Source: Collinsella sp.
GTDB taxonomy: Bacteria; Actinomycetota; Coriobacteriia; Coriobacteriales; Coriobacteriaceae
Direction of reading: 5' to 3'
Length of the DNA stretch: 14,292 nucleotides
NCBI GenBank assembly: GCA_031295725.1
Contig: JAUMNV010000154.1
Span: 1 to 14,292 of the forward strand
Every line of letters starts with the position of its first letter. Position 1 is the first letter of the stretch. The notes beneath the pieces were generated by a model. That model did no database searches. It worked only from the letters and a program-made list of their open reading frames with translations, and was not told the DNA's origin. A program made the translations under genes and the position numbers. Of the stretch, positions 1 through 6,009 are shown in pieces.

Positions 1-257
1 AAATGGTTCGATGTCTGCCCGGATGCGACACATCTGGTGTGTCCATCCTCGCAGTATCCGGTTCTCAAGGTGCACGCTTTGCGGCTCATCCGGTTCCACC
101 GGGCCGCGCGGCAAGGAGATATATTGCCAGACCGGAGGGGCCCCGTGGGCGGGAATCTGGGCGTACACATTTCCTACACATCCTGGGATTCGACTAACGT
201 TTGCCAGCCGTTAACTACCGCTCGCCGAGCATCTCTTTATATAAGGCAGTCTCATGG
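1..257 (-). other. Non-coding structured region, rRNA leader/spacer-like
   Basis: No convincing gene lies here; the short plus-strand open frames overlap each other and show no recognisable protein. Read on the minus strand, it follows the end of the phosphohexomutase gene and is rich in hairpins. These include CCGGT/ACCGG at 90-102, GGCAA/TTGCC at 110-128 and a long stem at 21-48. The minus strand also carries CTTGAGAACCGGATACTG at 52-69. From general knowledge, TTGAGAAC elements next to strong stems are typical of actinobacterial rRNA leaders and 16S-23S spacers, where they act in antitermination and processing. I infer that an rRNA operon may lie just left of the window on the minus strand. 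I could not find a clear -35/-10 pair, so this is a similarity call only. Confidence 0.4.
21..48 (-). repeat. Inverted repeat (11-bp stem, one bulge)
   Basis: GGATG (21-25) and GACACA (27-32) pair with TGTGTC (38-43) and CATCC (44-48), leaving one bulged base at 26 and a 5-base loop. There is no T-run on either side, so it is not an intrinsic terminator. Its place just after the CTTGAGAAC element on the minus strand fits an rRNA-leader processing stem, which is an inference. Confidence 0.6.
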
Positions 258-1658
258 TTAAAGCGGATACGTCCCCCTAGCTAAAGCACAGCCAGCATCG
301 AGCAACTCATCGCGTTCTTCCACCGAGAACCCCTCGGCGTAGACGCGCACCACTGGTTCGGTCCCGCTAGGACGGACCAGCAGCCACGTGTCATCCTCGA
401 ATGCCAAACGCAAGCCATCCATATGACTAACGTTTTGCGGCACCTTGCCACAAATCGACTTGGGGTTTACGCCCGGCAGCAGGGTTCGTAACGTTTCGGC
501 ATCTTCGGCCTCAAGGCGCAAATCGCGTCGACCGTAACTCGTCTTACCAAAACTGTCCTCGAGTTGGTCGACCAGAACGCCCAAAGGCGCGTCCGTCTTT
601 GCCATAAGCTCACACAGAATCAGACAGGCGAGGATTCCATCGCGCTCGGGCATATGCGCGGCGATGCCGATACCACCGGCTTCTTCGCCGCCCATGAGGA
701 CGCCGCCCTTCTTCATCTCCGCCGCTATATATTTGAAACCGACTGGTTTGACGGTCACGCGGCAGCCAAGCGCCTCGGCAATGCGACGCACGAGCGTCGA
801 GCATGAAAGATTGACGACGACGCGCTCCTCCAAATTACGAAATTGAACCAAGTCGCCCAAAACGAGCGCCATGATCTGATGCGGATGTATATATCTGCCG
901 CGCTCGTCAACCGCGCCGATACGGTCGGCGTCGCCGTCGGTCACCAGGCCAGCGCAAGCTCCGTCCTCGATAACCGTGCGCTCGCAAGCGTCCACCCACG
1001 GCTCAACGGGGTCGGGGCAGATATCTTCTTGGTCAGACGCCTGCCCGGCGTGAATCTCGTGCGCCTCGACGCCAAGCTCGCGCAGCAAGTCGGCTAGATA
1101 GCCCTGGGCTGCACCGCCCATGGGATCGATAACCACGCGCAGGTGCGCGGCGCGGATGGCTTCGGCATCGACAAACGATGCCACCGCCTGCATATAGTCA
1201 GGAATGATATCCGCGGTGCGATATTGCCCCTCGATCCCCATTGGCTCGGGAGCCATGGTCTCTTCGAGCTCTTCGATGACATCCTGGTTGGCGGTTGAGC
1301 CGTCACCCATGCGAATCTTGAGGCACAGATAACCCTGCGGATGATGGGACCCCGTCACCATGAGCGCGCCGCACGCCTCACCGTCATAAGCCGCCGCCCA
1401 CGTAAGGGCAGGGGTCGGAACAGGTCGCGAAGCGAGCACGGCGTCCAGCCCGTGCGCTGCTAGCACGCCCGCCGCAAGTTCAGCGAACTCGCTCGCCAGG
1501 GGCCGGGTGTCGAACCCTATATATACCGTTTTGCCCGGATTGGTCTTTTGCCACAACTCGCCGACGGCATCGGCGATACGAGCAACGTTATCGGCAGTGA
1601 AGTCCTCATCGACGCGAGCGCGCCAACCGTCAGTTCCAAAATGAATTATCGCGCACAC
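258..1658 (-). CDS. Phosphoglucomutase/phosphomannomutase family protein
   Basis: A 466-residue alpha-D-phosphohexomutase, a cytoplasmic enzyme that moves phosphate between C1 and C6 of a hexose. It would supply sugar-1-phosphates for cell-surface polysaccharide or glycogen. The fold signatures occur in order: FGTDGWR near residue 7, the phosphoserine loop TGSHHP at 102-107 (Ser104), the metal loop DGDADR at 241-246, the sugar loop GGEEAGG at 323-329 and the phosphate-binding loop RPSGTEP at 429-435. The GTG at 1658 is chosen because GAGGTG lies seven bases upstream and FGTDGWR then sits at the usual place; an ATG at 1742 would add 28 unrelated residues. Two loops deviate from the family norm: TxSHNP reads TGSHHP, and the usual Ser of GEESGG is Ala. 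Exact substrate cannot be told from sequence. It stands alone, behind a terminator. Confidence 0.93.
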   Translation of the reverse strand: MCAIIHFGTDGWRARVDEDFTADNVARIADAVGELWQKTNPGKTVYIGFDTRPLASEFAELAAGVLAAHGLDAVLASRPVPTPALTWAAAYDGEACGALMVTGSHHPQGYLCLKIRMGDGSTANQDVIEELEETMAPEPMGIEGQYRTADIIPDYMQAVASFVDAEAIRAAHLRVVIDPMGGAAQGYLADLLRELGVEAHEIHAGQASDQEDICPDPVEPWVDACERTVIEDGACAGLVTDGDADRIGAVDERGRYIHPHQIMALVLGDLVQFRNLEERVVVNLSCSTLVRRIAEALGCRVTVKPVGFKYIAAEMKKGGVLMGGEEAGGIGIAAHMPERDGILACLILCELMAKTDAPLGVLVDQLEDSFGKTSYGRRDLRLEAEDAETLRTLLPGVNPKSICGKVPQNVSHMDGLRLAFEDDTWLLVRPSGTEPVVRVYAEGFSVEERDELLDAGCALARGTYPL

Positions 1659-1665
1659 GCGCAGA

Positions 1666-1671
1666 CACCTC
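1666..1671 (-). promoter_or_regulatory. Ribosome binding site deciding the phosphohexomutase start
   Basis: The minus strand reads GAGGTG here, seven bases before the GTG at 1658. This supports that GTG over the upstream ATG at 1742. Confidence 0.7.
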
Positions 1672-1682
1672 ACAGTGTTTGG

Positions 1683-1711
1683 ATCATGGTACGCGTGAGG
1701 TATACCCGCAA
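1683..1711 (-). promoter_or_regulatory. Possible promoter of the phosphohexomutase gene
   Basis: On the minus strand TTGCGG (1711-1706) and CATGAT (1688-1683) are separated by 17 bases, a weak sigma70-like match (3/6 and 4/6). It lies downstream of the terminator that isolates this gene, where a promoter is expected. The call rests on position plus a modest consensus match. Confidence 0.3.
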
Positions 1712-1746
1712 CACGCACTCGGCAACCTGCCGGCACCAGCATTCAC

Positions 1747-1760
1747 CATTTGGGCAAATG
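1747..1760. repeat. Perfect dyad upstream of the phosphohexomutase gene
   Basis: CATTTG and CAAATG form a perfect 6+2+6 palindrome between the terminator at 1781-1808 and the possible promoter at 1683-1711. It has no T-run, so it is more like an operator than a terminator. The protein that would bind it is unknown. Confidence 0.4.
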
Positions 1761-1780
1761 CTGCCGAGGACATGCAAGCA

Positions 1781-1808
1781 AAAAAACCGCCCCGTATGGA
1801 GCGGTTTT
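1781..1808 (-). terminator. Intrinsic terminator after the homocysteine methyltransferase gene
   Basis: On the minus strand AAAACCGC pairs with GCGGTTTT around a short loop and runs straight into six T residues. It begins five bases past the stop codon of the methyltransferase gene and separates that transcript from the phosphohexomutase gene. Its GC-rich arm shares the 13-mer AAAACCGCCCCGT with the terminator after pepT. Confidence 0.8.
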
Positions 1809-1813
1809 GCCCT

Positions 1814-2707
1814 TTATATATCGAGCGCCTCGGCCATCGCTGCCGTAGTGATTGCCGTGGTTCCACAACAACTGCCCACCATTGCGGCGCCGGCATGTCT
1901 CCATTCGATGCATGCGCGCGCGAAAGCTTCGGGGTTCTCGTGCCATACGGGGCCATCCTGAGTCTGGACCGGATCGCCTACGTTGGGACGCACCGTGACG
2001 GGAGTAGTCGCCGATGCAACCATCCTGGGCACCGCCGCGTTCGCGGCCGCAAGCGAACAGCAATTAACACCAACCGAGTTTGCGCCGTGTTTTTCGGCGT
2101 ACAAAACGGCTGCCTCGATGTTGAGGCCATCGCCCAACAGGTCGCCTTTATCGTCAACGACAAAACTCACCAGAACAGGCATGCCGTCGGCGGCATCTCG
2201 AGCGCCGGCAAGCATGGGCTGCAAATTACGGATAGACGTCACCGTCTCGATCAGCAGACCGTCAACGCCGGCATTGAGCAAGGCGTGCGCCTGTTCGCGC
2301 GCAATGCCTCGGATTTCACGATACTCGGCAGAGTCCTCGGCAAACCACTCAATACCGATCGGGCCCATCGAGCCCAGCAGCAGCTGAGGGTGCGCCTGGC
2401 GGGCATCGTCGACGGCCCCGCGATTGACCTCCGCCACGGACGGCGCAATCTGGTCGTGTTTGAGGGCATAGCTTGATGCCTGAAAGGTGTTGGTAATGAG
2501 CACCTGCGCGCCGGCGGCGACATACAAGCGATGGATACGAGAAACGGTCTGCGGCTCTGCCAGATTCCAAAACGCCGGTGGAATGTCGGCGGCATCGTAC
2601 TCACTCAACAGAACACTGCCCATGGGGCCCTGCGCCAACAAGGTCTCGCTCGACAAGCGGCGCGTAAGTTCCTCGGCACCAAAGCGGTTGTAATAACTCG
2701 TATCCAT
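1814..2707 (-). CDS. Homocysteine S-methyltransferase family protein
   Basis: A 297-residue zinc-dependent methyltransferase that transfers a methyl group to homocysteine to make methionine. Visible marks of the family are QGPMG near residue 26 (the G-x-M-G turn), ITNTF at 71-75, GSMGP at 112-116, ETVTS at 154-158, GVNCC at 213-217 and GSCCGT at 278-283. Cys216, Cys280 and Cys281 are the expected zinc ligands. The length fits stand-alone MmuM/YitJ-like proteins or the homocysteine half of a split MetH; the methyl donor (S-methylmethionine, betaine, or a corrinoid/folate partner) cannot be decided. The ATG lies 10 bases after the regulator gene's stop, with CGGGA five bases and GAGGAA thirteen bases upstream, so the two are probably co-transcribed. 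A terminator follows its stop. Confidence 0.92.
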   Translation of the reverse strand: MDTSYYNRFGAEELTRRLSSETLLAQGPMGSVLLSEYDAADIPPAFWNLAEPQTVSRIHRLYVAAGAQVLITNTFQASSYALKHDQIAPSVAEVNRGAVDDARQAHPQLLLGSMGPIGIEWFAEDSAEYREIRGIAREQAHALLNAGVDGLLIETVTSIRNLQPMLAGARDAADGMPVLVSFVVDDKGDLLGDGLNIEAAVLYAEKHGANSVGVNCCSLAAANAAVPRMVASATTPVTVRPNVGDPVQTQDGPVWHENPEAFARACIEWRHAGAAMVGSCCGTTAITTAAMAEALDI

Positions 2708-2717
2708 ATATATCCCG

Positions 2718-3140
2718 CTATTCCTCGACGCTGATTCCCTGCTTTTCGAGATAGGCGAGCCAGCGGCTCATCGTGTCCTCGGATAGCGCATGCTCCATCA
2801 TGCAGGCCTCGGAATCGGCTCGCTCAAATTCGACACCGAGCTCCTGAACCAAAAACGTGCGGATGAGGCGATGACGGTACCAGATAGCCGTGCCAACCTC
2901 GCGGCCGCGATCGGTCAGGATCACCTTGCCGTAGTGCGATTGCTCGACAAGCTCGGATGCCTTGAGCGCCGAAACCGCTTTATTGACCGATGCCTTGGAG
3001 ACGCCAAGGCGCTGCGCGATGTCGACCGATCGCACGCCGTTGGTTTCCCCCTCTTCGCTTTCAATGCGAACCATGCACTCCAAGTAGTCTTCGTTCGCCA
3101 CCGTCAGATGTAGTTCGCGCGAGCTATTTGTCGTATCCAT
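2718..3140 (-). CDS. DtxR/MntR-family metal-dependent transcriptional regulator
   Basis: A 140-residue regulator expected to bind DNA as a dimer when loaded with Fe(II) or Mn(II). An N-terminal winged helix-turn-helix (about residues 14-80, with DIAQRLGVSKASVNKAV as the recognition unit) is followed by a helical dimerisation and metal-binding domain. There is no C-terminal SH3-like domain, so its size matches MntR rather than DtxR/IdeR. Probable metal ligands are Asp18 and Glu21 (EDYLE), His90, and Cys113, Glu116, His117 (CMMEH). This mixes an MntR-like Asp with a DtxR-like Cys. The ATG at 3140 is preferred because GGGACGGAAG precedes it; an ATG at 3161 would add seven residues with no clear ribosome site. 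It diverges from pepT and leads into the methyltransferase gene. Confidence 0.92.
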   Translation of the reverse strand: MDTTNSSRELHLTVANEDYLECMVRIESEEGETNGVRSVDIAQRLGVSKASVNKAVSALKASELVEQSHYGKVILTDRGREVGTAIWYRHRLIRTFLVQELGVEFERADSEACMMEHALSEDTMSRWLAYLEKQGISVEE

Positions 3141-3194
3141 GATCTTCCGTCCCTTCTGCATTCAATGGCTGATTCTACCCCATCCAAGCGTCGT

Positions 3195-3212
3195 GGTATG
3201 CCGTGGCATACC
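3195..3212. promoter_or_regulatory. Perfect 8+2+8 palindrome, candidate operator
   Basis: GGTATGCC-GT-GGCATACC is a perfect inverted repeat between the divergent regulator gene and pepT. CGTG also recurs at 3192, 3202 and 3212, i.e. every 10 bases, one helical turn. The palindrome ends one base before the TG of an extended -10 that could drive pepT, which is where a repressor would block. The adjacent DtxR-family protein is one candidate binder; a different regulator is equally possible. Confidence 0.6.
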
Positions 3213-3213
3213 G

Positions 3214-3222
3214 TGCTAGAGT
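3214..3222 (+). promoter_or_regulatory. pepT: Possible extended -10 promoter for pepT
   Basis: TGCTAGAGT matches the extended -10 pattern TGnTAnnnT with four of six -10 bases, 38 bases upstream of the chosen pepT start. The -35 position (TGGTAT) is poor, which extended -10 promoters tolerate. It directly follows the palindrome at 3195-3212. Confidence 0.35.
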
Positions 3223-3260
3223 TCTTGTTGCACACGACGACCAAGATTGGAGCGGTCTTT

Positions 3261-4508
3261 ATGGAAAACACCACCACGAGCCCCGATGTCCTCGAGCGCT
3301 TTTTGCGCTACGTCCAGATCAACACGCAGTCCGAGGATGCAAACTGCGACCAGGTACCCTCGAGCGCCGTTCAGTTTGACCTTGCCAACGTGCTGGCTGA
3401 AGAGCTGCGCGAGCTTGGTGCGGAAGATGCCTACGTGACCGAGCACGCCTATGTCTGCGCGCATATCCCCGCAAGTGCGGGCGCTGAGGACAAGCCCGCC
3501 CTGGGCCTGATCGCCCATCTCGACACCACCGAAGTTGCACCGGGCGCCGGCGTGAAGCCGCATATCGTACACTACGAAGGCGGCGACCTGGTCTGCGGCA
3601 CGGTTGACGGTAAGCCCGTTGCCATGAGTACCGCCAAGCTTCCCGCCCTGAATGACCTCGCGGGTGAGGACCTGGTCTGCAGCGATGGCACCACGCTGCT
3701 GGGCGCGGACGACAAGGCAGGCGTCGCCGAGATCATGTCGCTTGTCGCGCGTATCGCTCAGGACCCTTCTCTGCCCCATCCCACACTCGGCATTTGCTTC
3801 TGCCCTGACGAGGAGATCGGCCACGGAGCCGAGCTGTTGGATATCGATGCCTTTGGCTGCAAGTACGCCTACACGGTCGACGGCGGCCCCATCGGCGAGC
3901 TGGAGTGGGAGTGCTTTAACGCCGCCGAGGCGACCGTCCGCTTTGAGGGCCAGTCCATCCACCCGGGCGACGCTAAGGGCCGTATGGTCAACGCAGGCAA
4001 TCTGTTCTGTGACTTCAACGCGTTGCTCCCCTACGTGCAGCGCCCGGAGTATACGGAAGGCTACGAGGGCTTTTATCACCTTGAGGGTGTATCTGCGACC
4101 GTCGATCACGCCACAGCGCGCTATATCGTCCGCGACCATGACGCCGCCAAGTTCCAGCAGAAACTCGACCTTATTGATGCCGCCGCCTCGATGCTCAACC
4201 AGCGTCTGGGTGAGAAGCGCGTGACGGTCGAGATTAAGCAGCAGTATCGAAATATGGCCGAGATCGTTCGTGACTATCCCGAGCTTATTGATGTTGCCAA
4301 GGAAGCCTACCTTGCCTGCGGCGTTGAGCCCCAAGTGCTGCCGATTCGCGGCGGCACCGACGGCGCCCAGCTGTCGTTCCGCGGTCTGCCCTGCCCCAAC
4401 CTTTCCACCGGCGGCTATTGCTACCACGGCGTCAACGAGTTCGTCCCGGTCAGTTCGCTCGTCAAGATGACCGACGTGCTCCAGGAGCTCGTCGCCCGCT
4501 TTGCATAA
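3261..4508 (+). CDS. pepT: Peptidase T (tripeptide aminopeptidase, M20B)
   Basis: A 415-residue cytoplasmic di-zinc aminopeptidase that releases the N-terminal residue from tripeptides, the last step of peptide use. All M20 metal-site blocks are present: HLDTT with His86 and Asp88, GADDKAG with bridging Asp150, PDEEIGHG with catalytic Glu184 and ligand Glu185, VDGGP with Asp207, and the final ligand His389 in YCYHG. SIHPGDAKGRMVNA at 232-245 belongs to the lid/dimerisation domain, and RGGTDG at 363-368 is the PepT substrate-binding signature. The ATG at 3261 is chosen because GGAG lies eight bases upstream and the protein then begins at the usual family position; an in-frame ATG at 3165 would add 32 unrelated residues and run through the palindrome. 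It is the only plus-strand gene here, monocistronic, ending in a terminator. Confidence 0.96.
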   Translation: MENTTTSPDVLERFLRYVQINTQSEDANCDQVPSSAVQFDLANVLAEELRELGAEDAYVTEHAYVCAHIPASAGAEDKPALGLIAHLDTTEVAPGAGVKPHIVHYEGGDLVCGTVDGKPVAMSTAKLPALNDLAGEDLVCSDGTTLLGADDKAGVAEIMSLVARIAQDPSLPHPTLGICFCPDEEIGHGAELLDIDAFGCKYAYTVDGGPIGELEWECFNAAEATVRFEGQSIHPGDAKGRMVNAGNLFCDFNALLPYVQRPEYTEGYEGFYHLEGVSATVDHATARYIVRDHDAAKFQQKLDLIDAAASMLNQRLGEKRVTVEIKQQYRNMAEIVRDYPELIDVAKEAYLACGVEPQVLPIRGGTDGAQLSFRGLPCPNLSTGGYCYHGVNEFVPVSSLVKMTDVLQELVARFA

Positions 4509-4532
4509 GGAACTCGAACAATCTAGATAAGC

Positions 4533-4573
4533 AAAACCGCCCCGTCCTCAAAACCGAGAACGGGGCGGTTTTT
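4533..4573 (+). terminator. Intrinsic terminator of pepT
   Basis: AAAACCGCCCCGT (4533-4545) pairs perfectly with ACGGGGCGGTTTT (4560-4572) around a 14-base loop, ending in a run of five T residues. It starts 24 bases after the pepT stop. The A-run on the other side would let it work on the minus strand too. Confidence 0.9.
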
Positions 4574-4606
4574 GGTGCAAGGGGAGTAGTCAGCACCGCA
4601 GGTTGA

Positions 4607-4722
4607 GCCAACGTCAGCGAGCGACGTCCAAGGCGAACAAGTTGGCATGAAAAAGGCAGGGCATTGACCTTCTGGTCATGCCCTGCCTTTTGAATGACAA
4701 ATTGTCGCCTTGGGCGGCGCGC
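4607..4722. repeat. Nested imperfect palindrome around a terminator
   Basis: Arms at 4619-4640 and 4702-4722 are imperfect inverted copies: ACAA pairs with TTGT, CCAAGGCG with CGCCTTGG, and further GC-rich segments match with single mismatches. They flank the perfect hairpin at 4651-4691. The left arm also holds a secondary hairpin, GCCAAC (4607-4612) with GTTGGC (4641-4646). The layout resembles small palindromic intergenic elements, but only one copy is visible here. Confidence 0.5.
4651..4691 (-). terminator. Strong bidirectional terminator hairpin after the LCP gene
   Basis: AAAAGGCAGGGCAT (4651-4664) pairs with ATGCCCTGCCTTTT (4678-4691), and an inner GACC/GGTC closes a TTCT tetraloop, giving an 18-pair stem with one bulged base. 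T-runs follow on both strands (five on the minus strand, four on the plus), so it can end transcripts from the LCP gene and any read-through from pepT. Confidence 0.88.
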
Positions 4723-4733
4723 AGCGTCGAGCC

Positions 4734-4761
4734 GTTACGGCGTTTGGTAAAACGCCGTAAC
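4734..4761 (-). repeat. Perfect 12-bp hairpin abutting the LCP stop codon
   Basis: GTTACGGCGTTT (4734-4745) and AAACGCCGTAAC (4750-4761) pair perfectly with a four-base loop, starting at the base next to the TAA of the LCP gene. No T-run follows on the minus strand, so it is more likely an mRNA 3'-end stabilising stem than a terminator. Confidence 0.7.
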
Positions 4762-5997
4762 TTAGTAGTTGGCCTCGTAGCCGTTACCGTCGCCGGTGGG
4801 CTCTTCGTAGTAGTCCGAATCGCTCGAATCGCTTGAGTCATCGGAATCGTCAGAGCTGACCGATGAGGTTGCGGTACCGTTTGCGTAGTCGTCAGACGTG
4901 TTGTTGTTCAGGTCGCCGATCGTAGAGCTGGAACCGTCGGAAAGACCCATGGTGTTGGGACCCTTGGGATCCTTGCCGGCATCGACGCGCTCCATCATTT
5001 CCTTGAGCTCGTCCTCGTAGACAAAGACGTAGCTCACTCCGTCGATCATGGTGCTGTCGTCGGCGTACGAGGGCAGGTTGGCCGAGTAGATACCGTCGAC
5101 ATCCATACCGCGCATGGCATTGACCGTAGCCACGATATCCTGAACGCTCATATCGGTTACGAGCATATCGGACAGCGAATTAACCAGGCCAAAGATCTTC
5201 GTGGCATCGAAGTTATTGAGAATCTGGTTGGCAAGGGCGCCAAGCACCTGACGCTGGTGGCGCATGCGCGTGTAGTCGCCGTCGGCATAGGTGTAGCGGC
5301 AGCGGGCATAGGTAAGGGCGGTGGCGCCGTCCATATGCTGCTGACCAGCGGTAATCTTAATATCCAGGTGATCGGGGTCGTCAACATCATCGGTTGCGTT
5401 AATGTCGATACCGCCAACCGAATCAATCAGCGCCTGCATACCGTCGAAGCTGACCTCGGCATAGTGGGAAATCTGAACACCGCACAGCTCGTTGACCGCC
5501 TCGACCATGGCCTCGGCGCCGCCAACGGTATGGCAGGCGTTGATCTTCATGGTCTCGCCCTTGTACTCGACCTTGGTGTCGCGCGGAACGGAAATGAGCG
5601 TCGCCTGCTTTTGCGTGGGGTCGATGCGTGCCAGGATAATCGAGTCGGCACGATACGTATCCTCGCCCGGACGGCCGTCGGTGCCAAGAAGCAGCACGTA
5701 GAACGGATCCTTTGCCTCATCGGTGTCAACCAGAACCCGACGCAGATTGTCGGTAATGACATTAGAATCGCCGAGCTTGCCCATAATGGTGGCAAACCAC
5801 AGGCCGGCAGCGGTAGTGGCACTCAGCAGCACGCCAAGCACGACAATGAGCGCGACGTGACGAATCGTGTGGCTACGACGATGTTGACGAGCGCGCTCGG
5901 AATAGCGAGCCACGTTATCGCGACTGTAGATCTTGGCCTGCGCACCAGTTGAGGGTCTTCGGGCGGTGGTATCCGCGAGGGGCTTTTTATTAAACAT
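4762..5997 (-). CDS. LytR-CpsA-Psr (LCP) family cell-wall transferase
   Basis: A 411-residue membrane protein of the family that transfers lipid-linked glycopolymers (teichoic-acid-like or capsular) onto peptidoglycan outside the cell. The basic cytoplasmic tail (1-45) precedes one membrane helix (about 46-70). The extracytoplasmic LCP domain (about 98-260) contains LLLGTDGR, the YRADS motif with Arg116 and Asp118, SVPRDT at 137-142 and the ARCRY/RMRHQRQ block. The last 60 residues are a low-complexity Ser/Asp/Asn/Gly tail, probably a disordered wall-spanning spacer. The ATG at 5997 is preferred to a TTG two codons upstream because AGGT lies six bases before it. It begins 12 bases after murA and is probably co-transcribed. 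Substrate polymer and paralogue identity are unknown. Confidence 0.94.
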   Translation of the reverse strand: MFNKKPLADTTARRPSTGAQAKIYSRDNVARYSERARQHRRSHTIRHVALIVVLGVLLSATTAAGLWFATIMGKLGDSNVITDNLRRVLVDTDEAKDPFYVLLLGTDGRPGEDTYRADSIILARIDPTQKQATLISVPRDTKVEYKGETMKINACHTVGGAEAMVEAVNELCGVQISHYAEVSFDGMQALIDSVGGIDINATDDVDDPDHLDIKITAGQQHMDGATALTYARCRYTYADGDYTRMRHQRQVLGALANQILNNFDATKIFGLVNSLSDMLVTDMSVQDIVATVNAMRGMDVDGIYSANLPSYADDSTMIDGVSYVFVYEDELKEMMERVDAGKDPKGPNTMGLSDGSSSTIGDLNNNTSDDYANGTATSSVSSDDSDDSSDSSDSDYYEEPTGDGNGYEANY

Positions 5998-6009
5998 AGG
6001 CAACCTGTA

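Noticed and set aside
3..261. Three overlapping short plus-strand open frames at the left edge
   Set aside because: They lie in different frames over the same hairpin-rich DNA, lack ribosome sites and recognisable protein character, and fit a non-coding region better.
1659..1742. A 28-residue N-terminal extension of the phosphohexomutase from the ATG at 1742
   Set aside because: The GTG at 1658 has a good ribosome site and places FGTDGWR where the family has it. The extension would also run through the possible promoter.
3165..3260. A longer PepT starting at the ATG at 3165
   Set aside because: The 32 extra residues do not resemble PepT, no ribosome site precedes this ATG, and the extension covers the palindrome and the likely promoter.
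3216..4427. A 403-codon minus-strand open frame antisense to pepT
   Set aside because: PepT has all catalytic residues in the plus frame. The antisense product has no motif and would overlap the divergent promoter region.
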